From Cornus controversa (lineage: Eukaryota; Streptophyta; Magnoliopsida; Cornales; Cornaceae), in the NCBI GenBank assembly GCA_026545225.1, contig CM048849.1:53824836-53888835 (forward strand): a stretch of 64,000 nucleotides of DNA, in the 5' to 3' direction. The notes below the pieces were generated by a model. That model ran no database searches. It was not told the origin of the DNA and saw only the letters and a list, made by a program, of their open reading frames with translations. A program made the position numbers and the translations under genes. Shown here one piece after another: positions 1 to 11,099 of this stretch (position 1 is the stretch's first letter; each line of letters starts with the position of its first letter).

Positions 1-1449
1 CGAAATACAAATTTTTTTTTTATATATTTTAAAATGATTAAAAATGTGAAAAATTAGAAAAAAAATGCTTAAAAAATATCGATAAATGCCAAAAAAATTT
101 TGAAAAATCAAATTAGTCTTTTGAGGACAGAATATGATTGGAGTATAGGTTTGGACTAGATTTAATCACATTAGTCGGTTCATCTAGTTAGAAAAGTAGG
201 TTTTTATACACGAAAATCGAGAGTACGAATTATCTATAAACAGTTAGGTTCTGAAATTTTATCGATAGTTAAGATAGATAGAATGACACATTTTTAAGTA
301 CAATACTCTCTCTAGATTAGGTTCATAGATAAAAAAATAAAATTTAAAATAGTATAGGACACGCATGCATAGGAGTGTGTGTGGGTGTGGGTGTGGGTGT
401 GAGTGTGTGGCTGATGGTTATGATAGAAATTATTGGAGTGTGTATAGGTCCCTCCAGCGTGGAGTTGCGGGTCCTTCTAGTACAAAGTGTGTGTCCCTCC
501 ACATGATTCATATTTTCATGGAGTGTGTATATGTCCCTCCATCGTGGAGTTACGGGTCCCTCTGGCATAGAATGTGTGTCCCTCCACATAAATTTTTATC
601 ACAATAGAGTGCGGGTCCCTCCTATGGGGAGTGTGTGTCCCTCCATTCTGCGCATGTTGTGTGGTCTGTGTGTTCTTTCAGTTTGGAGTGTGTGTGCGTT
701 CCTCCACCTCATTTATTTTATGATCTGAACAATTTTATTCTACTTATCTCTCTATTAGAGCATGAGTGGTATTGTTGTTTCTCTACACTGCAGGATATAT
801 TGTTTATAGTGGTCTGTTATGAGATGTATGTCATGAATATAGATTGTTAAATGAACGTGGGTTCGATTAAATGGTTGCGTTGGCGTAGAAGATGGAACTT
901 GTATAACCTGTTAGTTTTTGGTTAAGTGCTAAAGGATGTTAATAATACTCTCTCTCGTTTTCATAAGTTAATGCACCGAACGATTAGTTATATTAATTAA
1001 CTTACTGTCCTAACTGCTGAAGTATAGTGGTTATTGTTGGTTAGTTAGAACATTACTTACTGGACTTTAAAGTTCACCCCTTATTTTCCCCCATACATTT
1101 TAGGTGTGTGAAGTCAGCACCTATAGCATAAAGGAGGAGGATTCCACGCGAGAATTGTTTTGGTGGAACCTAGTTACTATATTATTTTATTTCAATTTTG
1201 AGACAATATTTGTTGTAATTAAGGATTGTTTTGATGATATCTCTGATTTTGGTTGTATTTAGTTTTCTGAATATCAGTTGGTTATTTTATATGCATTAAT
1301 GATTATGGTGATAATCTCTTTTGTATAAGAATAATATAAAAACAGGTTGTGCTAGGATATTAGTAATCTATTGGTGAATTGTAGAATTAAGTCAACCACA
1401 GGTTGAGTGAAAGGGCAGGAATACCCTGACCTCAACTTGGGGGTGTGAC
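1..1449 (+). mobile_element. Probable truncated LTR of a Ty3/gypsy element
   Basis: This AT-rich stretch ends in a motif (gggggtgtgaca, ending at 1449) that resembles the 3' ends of plant gypsy LTRs. The A/T-rich start, with its aaaatgattaaaaatg run, also looks like such LTRs. The left end would lie outside the window, and no PBS follows directly, so this would be a solo or truncated LTR. Orientation and extent are inferred. Confidence 0.4.
364..705. repeat. Degenerate GT-rich tandem repeat
   Basis: A (GTGTGGGT)n-like run is followed by degenerate units built on 'gtccctcca..gtggagttrcgggtcc', spaced by about 85 bp near 447, 532 and 610. The small ORFs here are by-products of the repeat. It probably lies inside the LTR-like sequence. 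Confidence 0.6.
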
Positions 1450-2061
1450 AGTTTATTCTAGGATTCGTGTCCTCATTAATGAAGTATACACTCCTTCTAT
1501 TGTACTAAATTAGTCTGAAGGTTAAGAGATTTGACATGTTGAGGGTTATGGACAGCCAAGTTAGGTATATTTAATAATGAAAAATGATTAACATAATGAA
1601 AGTTTCAATTGAATGAGGAATAGATCTGGGACGGTTTCTTATCTATTTGATGTTAAAAGTAAGACTCATATTTAAATTTCACATGCATTATTTAACAAAT
1701 GAAAAATAGTTTTGTTCTTCGTTTGGTTGAAACTTTCGCCATGCACATGAATGTTCTTTAATAATTAACTAATTGTGAAACTTTTCTTAATTGTGGTGTG
1801 GGACAAAGCATTTATGGGCTTCTAATGGCAGAAATTTCTCATTAAATGTGAAAGTTGTGAAGTTGGGTCTTCCTCTAGAAGAGGAGAAGATTTACGTTAT
1901 ATTCGGTGAAAATACATCAGGTGAATTTGGGTCATTCGTGTTGTACACGCATAGTAAGTCTTATAATACATATTGAACACATACGGATGAGATTCACCCG
2001 TTGTATTTGCATCGGGTGCTGAAAATCAGACATAATATAAATAAAATTTGAAAAGTTATTT
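1450..2061. other. Intergenic sequence without a recognisable gene
   Basis: AT-rich DNA. A 61-codon plus-strand ORF at 1791-1976 has no recognisable domain and no splice context, so I do not call it a gene. Confidence 0.5.
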
Positions 2062-2133
2062 ATTCATAAGACTTATTCACTCCGATTAAGTCTGAATTCA
2101 CCCGGTCTTTTTTACCCTATTTAAATTTAAATC
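2062..2133. repeat. 72-bp direct repeat, left copy
   Basis: Matches 8649-8720 with a single mismatch (cactCcgat versus cactTcgat). The sequences outside both copies are unrelated. The two copies bracket a 6.5 kb insertion, and the right copy begins two bases after the end of an LTR. Confidence 0.9.
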
Positions 2134-2199
2134 TCGCGCTATATTGAGCTTGTCACATTTTTTTTTTTTTTTAAGCGGGACTTGAAGTAAATTTTTTTT

Positions 2200-2530
2200 T
2201 TTTTTTGTCCAAACAGAATTGAAAATTTGAGAATCCTATTAGAAATAGGATTTTTTTTTTGTCCAAACAGAATTGGAAATTTGAGAAATCCCATTAGGAA
2301 TAGGATTTTTTTTTCTTTTTCCAAACAGAATTGGAAATTTGAGAATCCTATTAGAAACAGGATTTTTTTTCCTTGTCCAAACAGAATGGGAGACTTGAGA
2401 ATTCCATTAGGAATAGGATTTTTTTTTTCCTTTTCCAAACAGAATTGAAAATTTGAGAATCCTATTAGAAGTAGGATTTTTTTTTTCATTTTTCAAACAT
2501 AATTGGAAATTTGAGAATCCTATGTCAAGT
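2200..2530. repeat. Tandem repeat, about six units of 54-62 bp, with internal palindrome
   Basis: Units read 'caaacagaattggaaatttg', then an inverted repeat (AATCCTATT-AGA-AATAGGATT type), then a T-tract of 9-15 bases. ORFs on both strands across this block come from the repetition. Confidence 0.85.
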
Positions 2531-2629
2531 AGGATTAATCCACCATTATATATATGCAGCCTACACTTTAGACCTTTCACTTTAGAAAATAATTGAGAGA
2601 AGGCAGGAACTCACACCGAACAATAAGTA

Positions 2630-2865
2630 AGTTTTTTTTTTCTCTTTTTTTTTTTTCTTTTTTTTTTCCTTCTTTCTCTTTTCTTTTCTTTCTTTCCTTC
2701 TCTCCCTGTCGCCTCTGCTTCGTTTTTCTCTCTTCTTTTCTTTTTTCTTCTTTCTCTTTTTTTTTTTCTTCTTCTTCTTCTCACGCTCCCTTTTTCTTTT
2801 TTTTTTCTTTTCTTCTTTCTTTCTCTTCTTCTCCCAGCCGCCATTTCTTCTTCTTCCTAATTTTT
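2630..2865. repeat. Long pyrimidine tract (T/CTT-rich)
   Basis: About 230 bp is almost entirely T and C on the plus strand. It produces Phe/Ser-rich or Lys/Arg-rich ORFs that are not genes. Confidence 0.8.
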
Positions 2866-3284
2866 TTTTTCACATGAAGGTGTAGTTGCCTAAAATAAAA
2901 AAAATGTATTTTTTTTTGTTTTTTAAAGGTTTTGAACTTGAAACCTCATAAAAATTCTTCCAACACCACTCCATCTCTCCTACACCACTTCATGTATTTA
3001 TAAACTCTCGGAATATAATATAACATTCAACTTCGAAAAGTTTTTTTTTTTTTTCATGTGCTGGATTTTTTTGTGTGCAGAAGTTTAGAAACCAACTGAC
3101 TTAAGGAAAGAAACTCTCAGCCACAGAGGTATGCACAATACCTCTCTTTTTTTTAAAATAAAAATAAATAAGTAAAAATTTCTCTTGTGGTATGCCTCTG
3201 TAACATAAATTTGCAGACTAAAATGTACACTTGTGTAGCAATCTCGAATAAGATATGACCGCGATTCGCAGAAGTGTATTTGTG
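2866..3284. other. Non-coding sequence between repeat blocks
   Basis: AT-rich DNA with poly-T runs. I see no gene and no match to the LTR at 7638-8646. Confidence 0.5.
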
Positions 3285-4735
3285 TGACTATCTTTGAAGT
3301 CTCTGATTGTGTGCACAATTGCGCTCTTGTGCACCGGTTTGGAAAACGTGATTTGGAAAACTTCAATTGTGTGCACAATTGCGCTCTTGTGCACCGGTCT
3401 GGAAGGCATGATTTGGAAGACTCCGACTGTGTGTACAATTGTGCTCTTGTGTACCGGTCTGGAAGGCGTGATTTGGAAGACTCCGGCTGTGTGTACAATT
3501 GCGCTCTTATACACCGGTCTGGAATGCGTGATTTGGAATATTCCGACTGTGTGTACAATTGTGCTCTTGTGCACCGTCTGGAAGACGTGATCTGGAAGAC
3601 TCCGACTGTGTGTACAATTACGCTCTTGTGCACCGGTCTGGAAGGCGTGATCTGGAAGACTCCGACTGTGTGTACAATTGCGCTCTTGTGCACCGGTCTG
3701 GAAGGCGTAATTTGGAAGACTCCGGTTGTGTGTACAATTGCGCTCTTGTGCACCGGTTTGGAAGGCGTGATTTAGAAGACTCCGGTTGTGTGTACAATTA
3801 CGCTCTTGTGCACCGATTTGGAAAGCGCAATTTGGAAGACTCCGACTGTGTGTACAATTGCGCTCTTGTGCACCGGTCTAGAATGCGTGATTTGGAAGAC
3901 TCCGGCTGTGTGTACAATTGCGCTCTTATACACCGGTCTGGAAGGCGTGATTTGAAATATTCCGACTGTGTACAATTGTGCTCTTGTGCACCGGTCTGGA
4001 AGATGTGATCTGGAAGACTCTAACTGTGTGTACAATTGCGCTCTTGTGCACCGGTCTGGAAGGCGTGATCTGGAAGACTCCGACTGTGTGTACAATTGCG
4101 CTCTTGTGCACCGGTCTGGAAGGCGTGATCTGGAAGACTCCGACTGTGTGTACAATTGCGCTCTTGTGCACCGGTCTGGAAGGTGTGATTTGGAAGACTC
4201 CAGTTGTGTGTACAATTGCGTTCTTGTGCACCGGTCTGGAAGACGTGATTTAGAAGACTCCGGTTGTGTGTACAATTGCACTCTTGTGCACCGGTTTGGA
4301 AGGTGTGATTTGGAAGACTCCGGCTCTGTGTACAATTGCGCTCTTGTGCACCAGTCTGGAAGGTGTGATTTGGAAGACTTCAGCTGTGTGTACAATTGCG
4401 CTCTTGTGCACCAGTCTGGAAGGCGTGATTTGGAAGACTCCGGCTGTGTGTACAATTGCGCTCTTGTACACCGGTCTGGAAAACGTGATTTGGAAGACTC
4501 CGACTGTGTGTACAATTGCGCTCTTGTGCCCCGGTTTGGAATGCGTGATTTGAAAGACTCCGACTATGTGTACAATTACGCTCTTGTGCACCAGTCTGGA
4601 AGGCATGATTTGGAAGACTCCGACTGTGTGTACAATTGTGCTCTTGTGCACCAGTTTGAAAGGCGTGATTTGGAAGACTCCAGCTGTGTGTACAATTGCG
4701 CTCTTGTGCACCAGTCTGGAAGGCGTGATTTTTTT
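3285..4735. repeat. Minisatellite: 60-bp unit, about 24 copies
   Basis: A 60-bp unit around 'tgtgtacaattgcgctcttg' and 'tggaaggcgtgatttggaag' repeats about 24 times with a few substitutions per unit. Two small deletions (1 bp near 3577, 2 bp near 3969) shift the register. Because 60 is a multiple of three and the unit lacks stops in several frames, long ORFs of 20-residue repeats appear on both strands. There is no independent sign that they are translated. The array lies downstream of the gag relic in the minus-strand sense, where the 3' untranslated region of the element would be. Confidence 0.95.
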
Positions 4736-4955
4736 TTCCAGACAGTTTATACTCGTGACAGTGAGTATCATAAGATAAATATCTTTTTTTTTTATTGATA
4801 CAGACAGTTTATACTCGTGTCAGGGAGTATCACAAGAAAAATCTCTCTTTTTTTTTTGATTGATACAGACAGTTTATACTCGTGTCAGGGAGTATCACAA
4901 GAAAAATATATATTTTTTTTATGCAGACAGTTTATACTCGTGTAAGGGAGTAATT
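4728..4955. repeat. Second minisatellite, about four units of about 65 bp
   Basis: Units contain 'cagacagtttatactcgtg' and 'agggagtatcacaagaaaaat', separated by poly-T tracts. A diverged fifth copy lies near 5082. It abuts the 60-bp array directly. Confidence 0.85.
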
Positions 4956-5289
4956 AATTTTTTTTTTGCATGACTGAACTCATAACAAAATTTCAAGCAA
5001 CCTACGTACCCTCAACAGAGATCAAGTCATTTACGTAGTTCAGATTAACAAACTCAAATTTTTTTTTTTTGGCCATACACAGTTTATACTCGTGCGGGTC
5101 AGGAGTGCAGCGCAATTTAGGCTCATGCAATCAGGAGCACTCCATCTTTGATTATTCTTCAACTTTACAAAATTTAGAAGACAGTCCAAACTTGCATTGA
5201 AAAGTGTGAACCAACTCGGCGTCAATTTGAAGATTTCTTTCTGGCTTTGTTTCTTCATTGTACTCTTTTTGTACTTGAGAAGAAACATC

Positions 5290-7551
5290 TCATTCGAACT
5301 CATCTCCCCACCCAAAAGATAGAGGTGTTTCATTTGTCATAGTCCATGTAGGCGGATTGAACCTCACCCAGTATGCTTTCATTCCGTTGCGAGATTCGAT
5401 CCAAACAGCTTCTTCGGGCTTCGGTCCCCACACTTTCTCTTCCTCTAGTATTTTGATTTCTCGAGTCTCTCGTTCCATCTGGGATTGTAGATGATTTTGT
5501 TCTTGTTCCTCATTTTGTAATTTCAGACTCTTACCTTGGTGCTTGTCAATGACATGTTGGGAAGGAATTATTTGAGTTGTCATTTGTATATTTCCAGCTA
5601 CTGATTTCTGTGAGATCTTTTTAAAACCATCTCCTTCTTGAGCATTCTTCTTTGGCCTCCAAGTAAGCACAATTTTTTGATCATTTCCATTGGAAGTTAT
5701 TTGAGGAGAACTTGAAGAATTACCTTCATAATGCTTCTTTGATGCAAATCTTTGTAATTTGTCACTTTTGTTATGTTTTGATTTTTCTTGTTCCTTTTCT
5801 GAGACCTCTTTCTTATTTTGAGGTTTGAGAAAATGTGTAGGTCTTTTTTAAAGGACATGCGAGAACCTTGCTCCCTTGCCAAGAGTATTTCATATGAAAT
5901 AGTTGAGAATGAACTTTGTATGGAGGGTTTGCCCCCTGTTTGTTCAATTTTCTACCAAGGTTTTCTTGACTCAATGCACTATGTAACTGCGAACCTTCAG
6001 ATGAAGTCATCGAAATATGATGTGTTTCTTGATACATTGCTTTAGAGACGATGCTTGTGACATAAGACGTATATATTTCATCGTCCGAGTTAATAAGTAT
6101 TTTGTCTTCCTCTTTGGACTCAACCCCTTCATCTTTAGGACAGTTGTTAGACATATTGGGAAAGGTAAAAACCTTTGCACCACTACTTGTTATGCTGAGC
6201 TCCATATCATGAGCACGAGTAACCAATTCTTCAAATGTACGAGACCTGATTCCTTGTAGAATGTAGAGCAACTCTCAGTGCATGTCTTGCATACACATTT
6301 CGACTGCTGAGACTTCAAAAAGACTATCTTTGCAATCAAGACTTAGTGCTCGCCAGCGGTTGATATAGTCGACCACAAGCTCATCATTCATTTGTTTAGT
6401 GTTAGTGAGTTCTAGCATGCTTACTATTCTACGAGTACTGTAGAAGCGGTTGAGAAACCCTTGCTCTATTTGCTCCCAACAGTCAATACTCCCAGCTTTG
6501 AGGCCTGTGTACCAATCAAATGCATTCCCTTTGAGAGAACGGACAAATTGCTTGACTAAGAGGTCCCCTTTGGTGCCAGCGTTATTGCATGTCTCCACAA
6601 AATGAGCGACGTGTTGCTTAGGGTTGCCCTTTCCATCGAATTGTTGAAGCTTGGGAGGTTGATACCCAGCTGGCATCCTTATGTTGTCAATTCGTCTTGT
6701 GTAAGGCTTCGAATATATGAGCGAGCTTTGAAAAATATCGTCATACTGTAACCTGATCGTGTTGGTGATCATGTCTTGAAATTGTTGAACAGATAACGAA
6801 GCGATTGAGGAGCCAAACTAGTATGATTTGCCTTTTGCTCGGATGTTCTTTCATGGTGAGCCTTGTTTGTTGTGATCCCTTATGGTGTGAGACCGATAGG
6901 GTGTGAGAGTTCTTGACTTGACTCCTTAGATTTCTGAGCTTCCAACCTATTCATGATGGAAACAATCTCTAAGTCTTTTTCTTCAACGGTTTTGGTAAGC
7001 TTTTCAATAGCGCGAGCCATGGTCGTAAATTGTTCCTCTGCGGTTGTTGTATCGGTCATCATAACTTGCATGTTAGTTGATTGTGATTGCGTCTGGGAAT
7101 CTAAGTGCCTTGGAGAAATCAACTCTTTAGGGGATCCAGGGGAAGAAACTGAGCGCGATCCCGTATTCGAATTAGAATCCAACATAGAGCGAGATGAGCA
7201 CAGTGACATGTTTTTTAGAAAAGAGCCTTCAGAAACTGGAGGAACTTTTTCAAGATTCGTGTTGTTTAAGTTCATCATCTTCAAGGACTCGAGAGTGATA
7301 AATGAATGACGAGCTTTTGCACTTGCAGGATTGGTCGAGTTGACATCTACCATGCTTTGTTTCTGTGCTAGAGAAGTAGGTGCCTTTGTTTTGCTACGAG
7401 TTGTTGGTCCAGTAGAAGTGCTGCTACCACTTGATGGAGCCATAACATTCTTAGTGTCCTTCTTAACGAGAGAGTTGTTGATTGTTGCAGCGGCAACATT
7501 CTTTACAACATTCTTTGAGCCTTGACCGAGTTGAACCTTCTTGGGGGCCAT
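5290..7551 (-). pseudogene. Degenerate gag of a Ty3/gypsy-type LTR retrotransposon
   Basis: Minus-strand coding starts at the ATG at 7551 (MAPKKVQLGQG), 87 bp inside the LTR. The N-terminal part is Ser/Thr-rich, with a coiled-coil-like stretch (AIEKLTKTVEEKDLEI). A conserved plant gypsy gag core follows at about 6772-6275 (PPKLQQFDGKGNPKQHVAHF; FVRSLKGNAFDWYTGL; LNRFYSTRR). The reading frame is broken by a stop at about 6880, a frameshift before 6772, a stop near 6275 at a position where I expect Trp from memory of related gags, and another shift near 5813. A last open segment (5670-5290) has no protease or reverse-transcriptase motif. No pol was seen anywhere in the insertion. The copy is inactive and would have been non-autonomous. 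Confidence 0.85.
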
Positions 7552-7637
7552 CGATGCAAGTGAGGAAAATATTTGATGAATTGATTGAGGAGATAGAGAT
7601 GAGAGGCAGAGATGTCCCACCGGGTGTACCAGAAATT

Positions 7638-8646
7638 TGTACACACAAATTTCGTGTCCGATAATCTAATAACGAAATTTAGTAACAAACAATTAATTTT
7701 ATTAACTTCAGAAAAAGGGGTACAATTCTCTGTGGTCGATTCTTTTATAACAAAGAATCTTCCTCTGATTCAATCTCCTTAATGTTTGGTATAAGGGCTT
7801 CAAAAACTTGTTCTTGAACCGGTGGTGAAGAGCTTTCTTCAAATCTTCAAGATTGAGGAAAGGCTTGACTGAATTTCTGATCGAGTGCCGATAGAGTTTG
7901 ATCTCGAACGATGGATTGAAGGTCTTCGAAGAAGAACGACATTTGTGTGGCGTGTTTGATGTTCTTCGTCTTCAGATTCTTCGTAGGTTAAAGGTCTTTG
8001 AAATAGAACGGCACTTGTGTGGCGTGCTTGTTGTTCTTCGTCTTCAGATTCTTCGAGGATTTAAGGTCTTAGAAGTAGAACGACACTTGTGTGGCGTGCT
8101 TCTTATTTTTTGTCTTCAGATTCCTCGATGGTTGAAGGTCTTAGATGAAGAACGACACTTGTGTGGCGTGCTTGTTGTTGTTCTTCTTCAGATTCTTCGA
8201 GGATTTAAAGTCTTTGAGGTAGAACGACACTTATATGGCGTGCTTGATGTTCTTTGTCTTCAGAACTTCAAGTTTTCGTTGAGTCAGAGGTTCGGCAGAG
8301 CTTTTGTGTTCTCTTGAACTCTTTGTGTCTGTCCTCCTTTCTATATCCCCCCCTCGAATGTGTAGGGTGACCTTGTATTTATAGGCAAAAGAGTGGGGGT
8401 TTAATTTGGTAACTCCCCATTAATTGTGCCAACTTCATAAAAAAGAGATTTTACCTTCTTTTATATGGAAGTAAATTAAATTTAAATTTGAATTATCACA
8501 CATATTTTTTTAAAGGCCTGAACCTTCAAGATTTTAACACGTATTTGTTGCTAGGACCCACAATCGTAACTTAAATTGATCAAAAGTGTTTGACTTATTG
8601 ACCAATCGGACGGTGATTAATCCATCATAAAATTTACGTGTCTACA
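7638..8646 (-). mobile_element. LTR (5' LTR of the minus-strand gypsy relic)
   Basis: The ends are TGTACACAC...GTGTCTACA, a TG...CA pair. The gag start lies just inside the LTR, after a 'ggtacacccggtgggac'-type leader often seen next to plant gypsy LTRs. Length is 1009 bp. No second copy of this LTR exists in the window, so the 3' LTR is missing. Confidence 0.8.
7900..8270. repeat. 72-bp tandem repeat, five copies, inside the LTR
   Basis: The motif 'acgacacttgtgtggcgtgc' recurs near 7936, 8007, 8079, 8151 and 8223, with 'ttcttcgtcttcagattctt' between. The plus-strand ORF over it (7898-8317) is a consequence of the 72-bp period, which is a multiple of three. Confidence 0.9.
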
Positions 8647-8648
8647 GC

Positions 8649-8720
8649 ATTCATAAGACTTATTCACTTCGATTAAGTCTGAATTCACCCGGTCTTTTTT
8701 ACCCTATTTAAATTTAAATC
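8649..8720. repeat. 72-bp direct repeat, right copy
   Basis: Partner of 2062-2133. It starts two bases after the LTR end at 8646. Confidence 0.9.
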
Positions 8721-8927
8721 CTATCATTCTTACTTTGATGTATTTGAACCTAAGGGTGTTGGTTGGTTAAAACAACTCTGAACCCTTTAGGCCACGATTA
8801 AGACCATATTATTAGTTGTCTTTATTGGTCCTTTTTAAGTCCACATGCTCTAATTAATACTACTGGAAAATCGTACAAGGAATCCATTAATTAATTAACC
8901 GTGACTTTCTAAAAATCAATTAAAGAA

Positions 8928-9757
8928 CATTACAGTTAAGTCTTATTTTTTATTTATTAAAAGACAGATAAGTTTCTAAATTTTTTTTAAAAAAAACTAA
9001 TAAGTCTTACTTTTTCTATTAAAAGACAAATAAGTCCTCAAAAATTTTCTTTAGGACTGATAAGTCCTACTTTTCTCATTGAAAGACATAGAAGTCCTAA
9101 AAAAAATTCTTTAGGACCAATAAATCCTACTTTCCATTTTTTTTTTTAAGTCCTAAATCACTACATATTTCATTTACACCATAAATAAATAGAAGTAAAA
9201 TTTTATAATTATAAATGTATTCAAGAATTCATATATAGTTTATTTTTTATATATTCCTTTAAGTTTTAATTAGTTACTTAATAATATTGAATTATAATTT
9301 TGAATAATAATTAATTTAATTTAAATCCAATACAAAAAACTAGTGTAGAATAGATGATTTTAGTACAAAAAAATTAATTATTCTATAAAAAATTAATAAC
9401 ATGTATTTTACCTTTTTATTCAAATTTTATGTCTACTTTTGTAAGGGTAATTTGAGTCAATTTTATATCTAATATTATAAATAGTATATATAGTTTATTA
9501 AGGGTATAAATTGAAGAGTTAGTAATTTAGGACTTAAATGAAAAAAATGTATTCAAAAGTATACTTATTGGTCTTAAAAGAAATTTCTTAGAACTTATTT
9601 TTCTTTTAATGGAAAAAGTACAACTTGTTGGTCCTAAAGAAATAATTTTAAGACTTATTTATCTTTTAATGAAAAAAGTAGGACTTGTTGATCATAAAGA
9701 AAAAAATTTAGAACTAATTTGTTTTTCAATAAGAAAAGTAGGATTTAACAGTAATTC
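8928..9757. mobile_element. MITE-like element with long inverted, internally repeated ends
   Basis: The left arm (to about 9150) carries three to four units of 'aagtcctactttttctattaaaag...tttaggac'. The right arm (about 9510-9750) carries the reverse complement of the same units. The outer ends match imperfectly (cattacagttaagtc versus aattactgttaaatc). It has no coding capacity, and I could not fix the target duplication. Confidence 0.65.
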
Positions 9758-9864
9758 TTCCAAAAATAAAATGATAATACTGCAATATTCTATAACATAA
9801 TAGCATGTAGGGGAATGCTATGATGGGATTAACTCTTATATTTCAATTAGATTTGAAAAAAAAG

Positions 9865-10335
9865 GGACCCTATCATATTTCAAATGTTTTTGGTAGAGAA
9901 AATATATTTATTAACAATCAAATATCGTGTGATCACCATTTCATCATATGGATAATTTGACTAAAAAGCTATCATATATTTATGGGATTGAATATGTCAG
10001 GTGATATGATATTTAATTGGACAAATAAGGCTCATCTGACATTTATGGTAGGTTGGATAATTAAATTAGAAATGACATGCTTCCAACTAGTAGAAGTTGC
10101 TTCACCTTTGAAACCGCATCATATATATATATATTTTTAGAGATACAGGAAAGCGAAGGTAGGAACAGTGTCTTTATCATCCTCATTATTGGCAACTCAA
10201 CTATTATATTTCAATTTGATTAAATTTTTTTTTTTTTATCATATTTCAATTTTTGTTGGTAAAGAAAATATATTTATTTACAGTTAACTATTATTCCTGT
10301 GATCACCATTTCGTCGTATGGATAATTTATGACCA
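9865..10335. repeat. Pair of ~95-bp direct repeats about 365 bp apart
   Basis: The segment at about 9870-9960 (atcatatttcaa ... ggtagagaaaatatatttatt ... tgatcaccatttc) recurs at about 10236-10330. No gene lies between them. Confidence 0.6.
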
Positions 10336-10398
10336 CGAGGTCCACGATGGAATTCGTTTTCCAAGTTTCAACTTATTGAAAGGTCAATCAAGGAGTGG

Positions 10399-10399
<1 letters not shown>

Positions 10400-10449
<50 letters not shown>

Positions 10450-10470
10450 AGAGAGAGAGAGAGAGAGAAA
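10400..10470. repeat. (TA)n then (GA)n microsatellite
   Basis: About 48 bp of alternating TA is followed by about 18 bp of GA. Confidence 0.95.
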
Positions 10471-10504
10471 CTGGGGGTGCGGTTGAAGTCCGTCTTTGCC
10501 GACA

Positions 10505-11006
10505 ATTAATTAAGAGTTAATTTAATTTTTGATAATTTTTGGTGGCCTAATTATAAATATATCAACTTCTAAAATAGTATCGACTTAAAAAATAACTTAT
10601 AGAAAAGTATTTATATATTTGACCAAATTATCCATCTGCAGTAATATTTTGTATAGTAAAATTATAATATCAAACAGTTAAAGTATTACATAAATGCAAT
10701 AAATTATTACATTGGGTACTAAAAGTTTTAGTAAACTACACTGTTTAATGTTTTGTGCAGTAAAATTATAATATCATACAGTTAAAGTATTATATAAATA
10801 TAGTAAAATTATTACATTATGTACTAAAAGTTTTAGTAAATTGATATGTAAAATGTCTTAAGGGCAATTTGGACCTAAATAGTATAAATTATCGTATTTG
10901 TAATTACTTTTTGAAAAGTTATTTTTTGACCCTATACTATTTGAAAGTTGATGTATTTGTAATTAGGCTCTCAAAAGTTATCATAAATTAAATTAAACTA
11001 ATTAAA
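10505..11006. mobile_element. MITE with ~90-bp terminal inverted repeats
   Basis: The left end (ttaatttaatttttgataa, gcctaattataaatatatcaa, atagtat, aaaaaataactt) and the reverse complement of the right end match over about 90 bp. The core holds two direct copies of a ~112-bp unit (about 10640-10745 and 10752-10850; 'cagtaaaattataatatcat'). Confidence 0.75.
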
Positions 11007-11099
11007 TTTTTTTTCTGCCCATAATAAACTTGAGAACTGTCCAATTAATTCACTTTAATGATGAGGACTATTTATACAAAATCAAAACTTTCATTTCTA

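Noticed and set aside
2139-2877. Phe/Ser- and Lys/Arg-rich ORFs
   Set aside because: Produced by poly-T tandem repeats and a pyrimidine tract.
3285-4735. CRISPR-like array
   Set aside because: Units are contiguous with no unique spacers; it is a minisatellite in a plant genome.
3085-4798. Long repeat-protein ORFs on both strands (units such as CVYNCALVHRSGRRDLEDSD)
   Set aside because: They arise because the DNA unit is 60 bp with few stops. Several frames are open at once, two indels break the frame, and there is no promoter, start context or domain.
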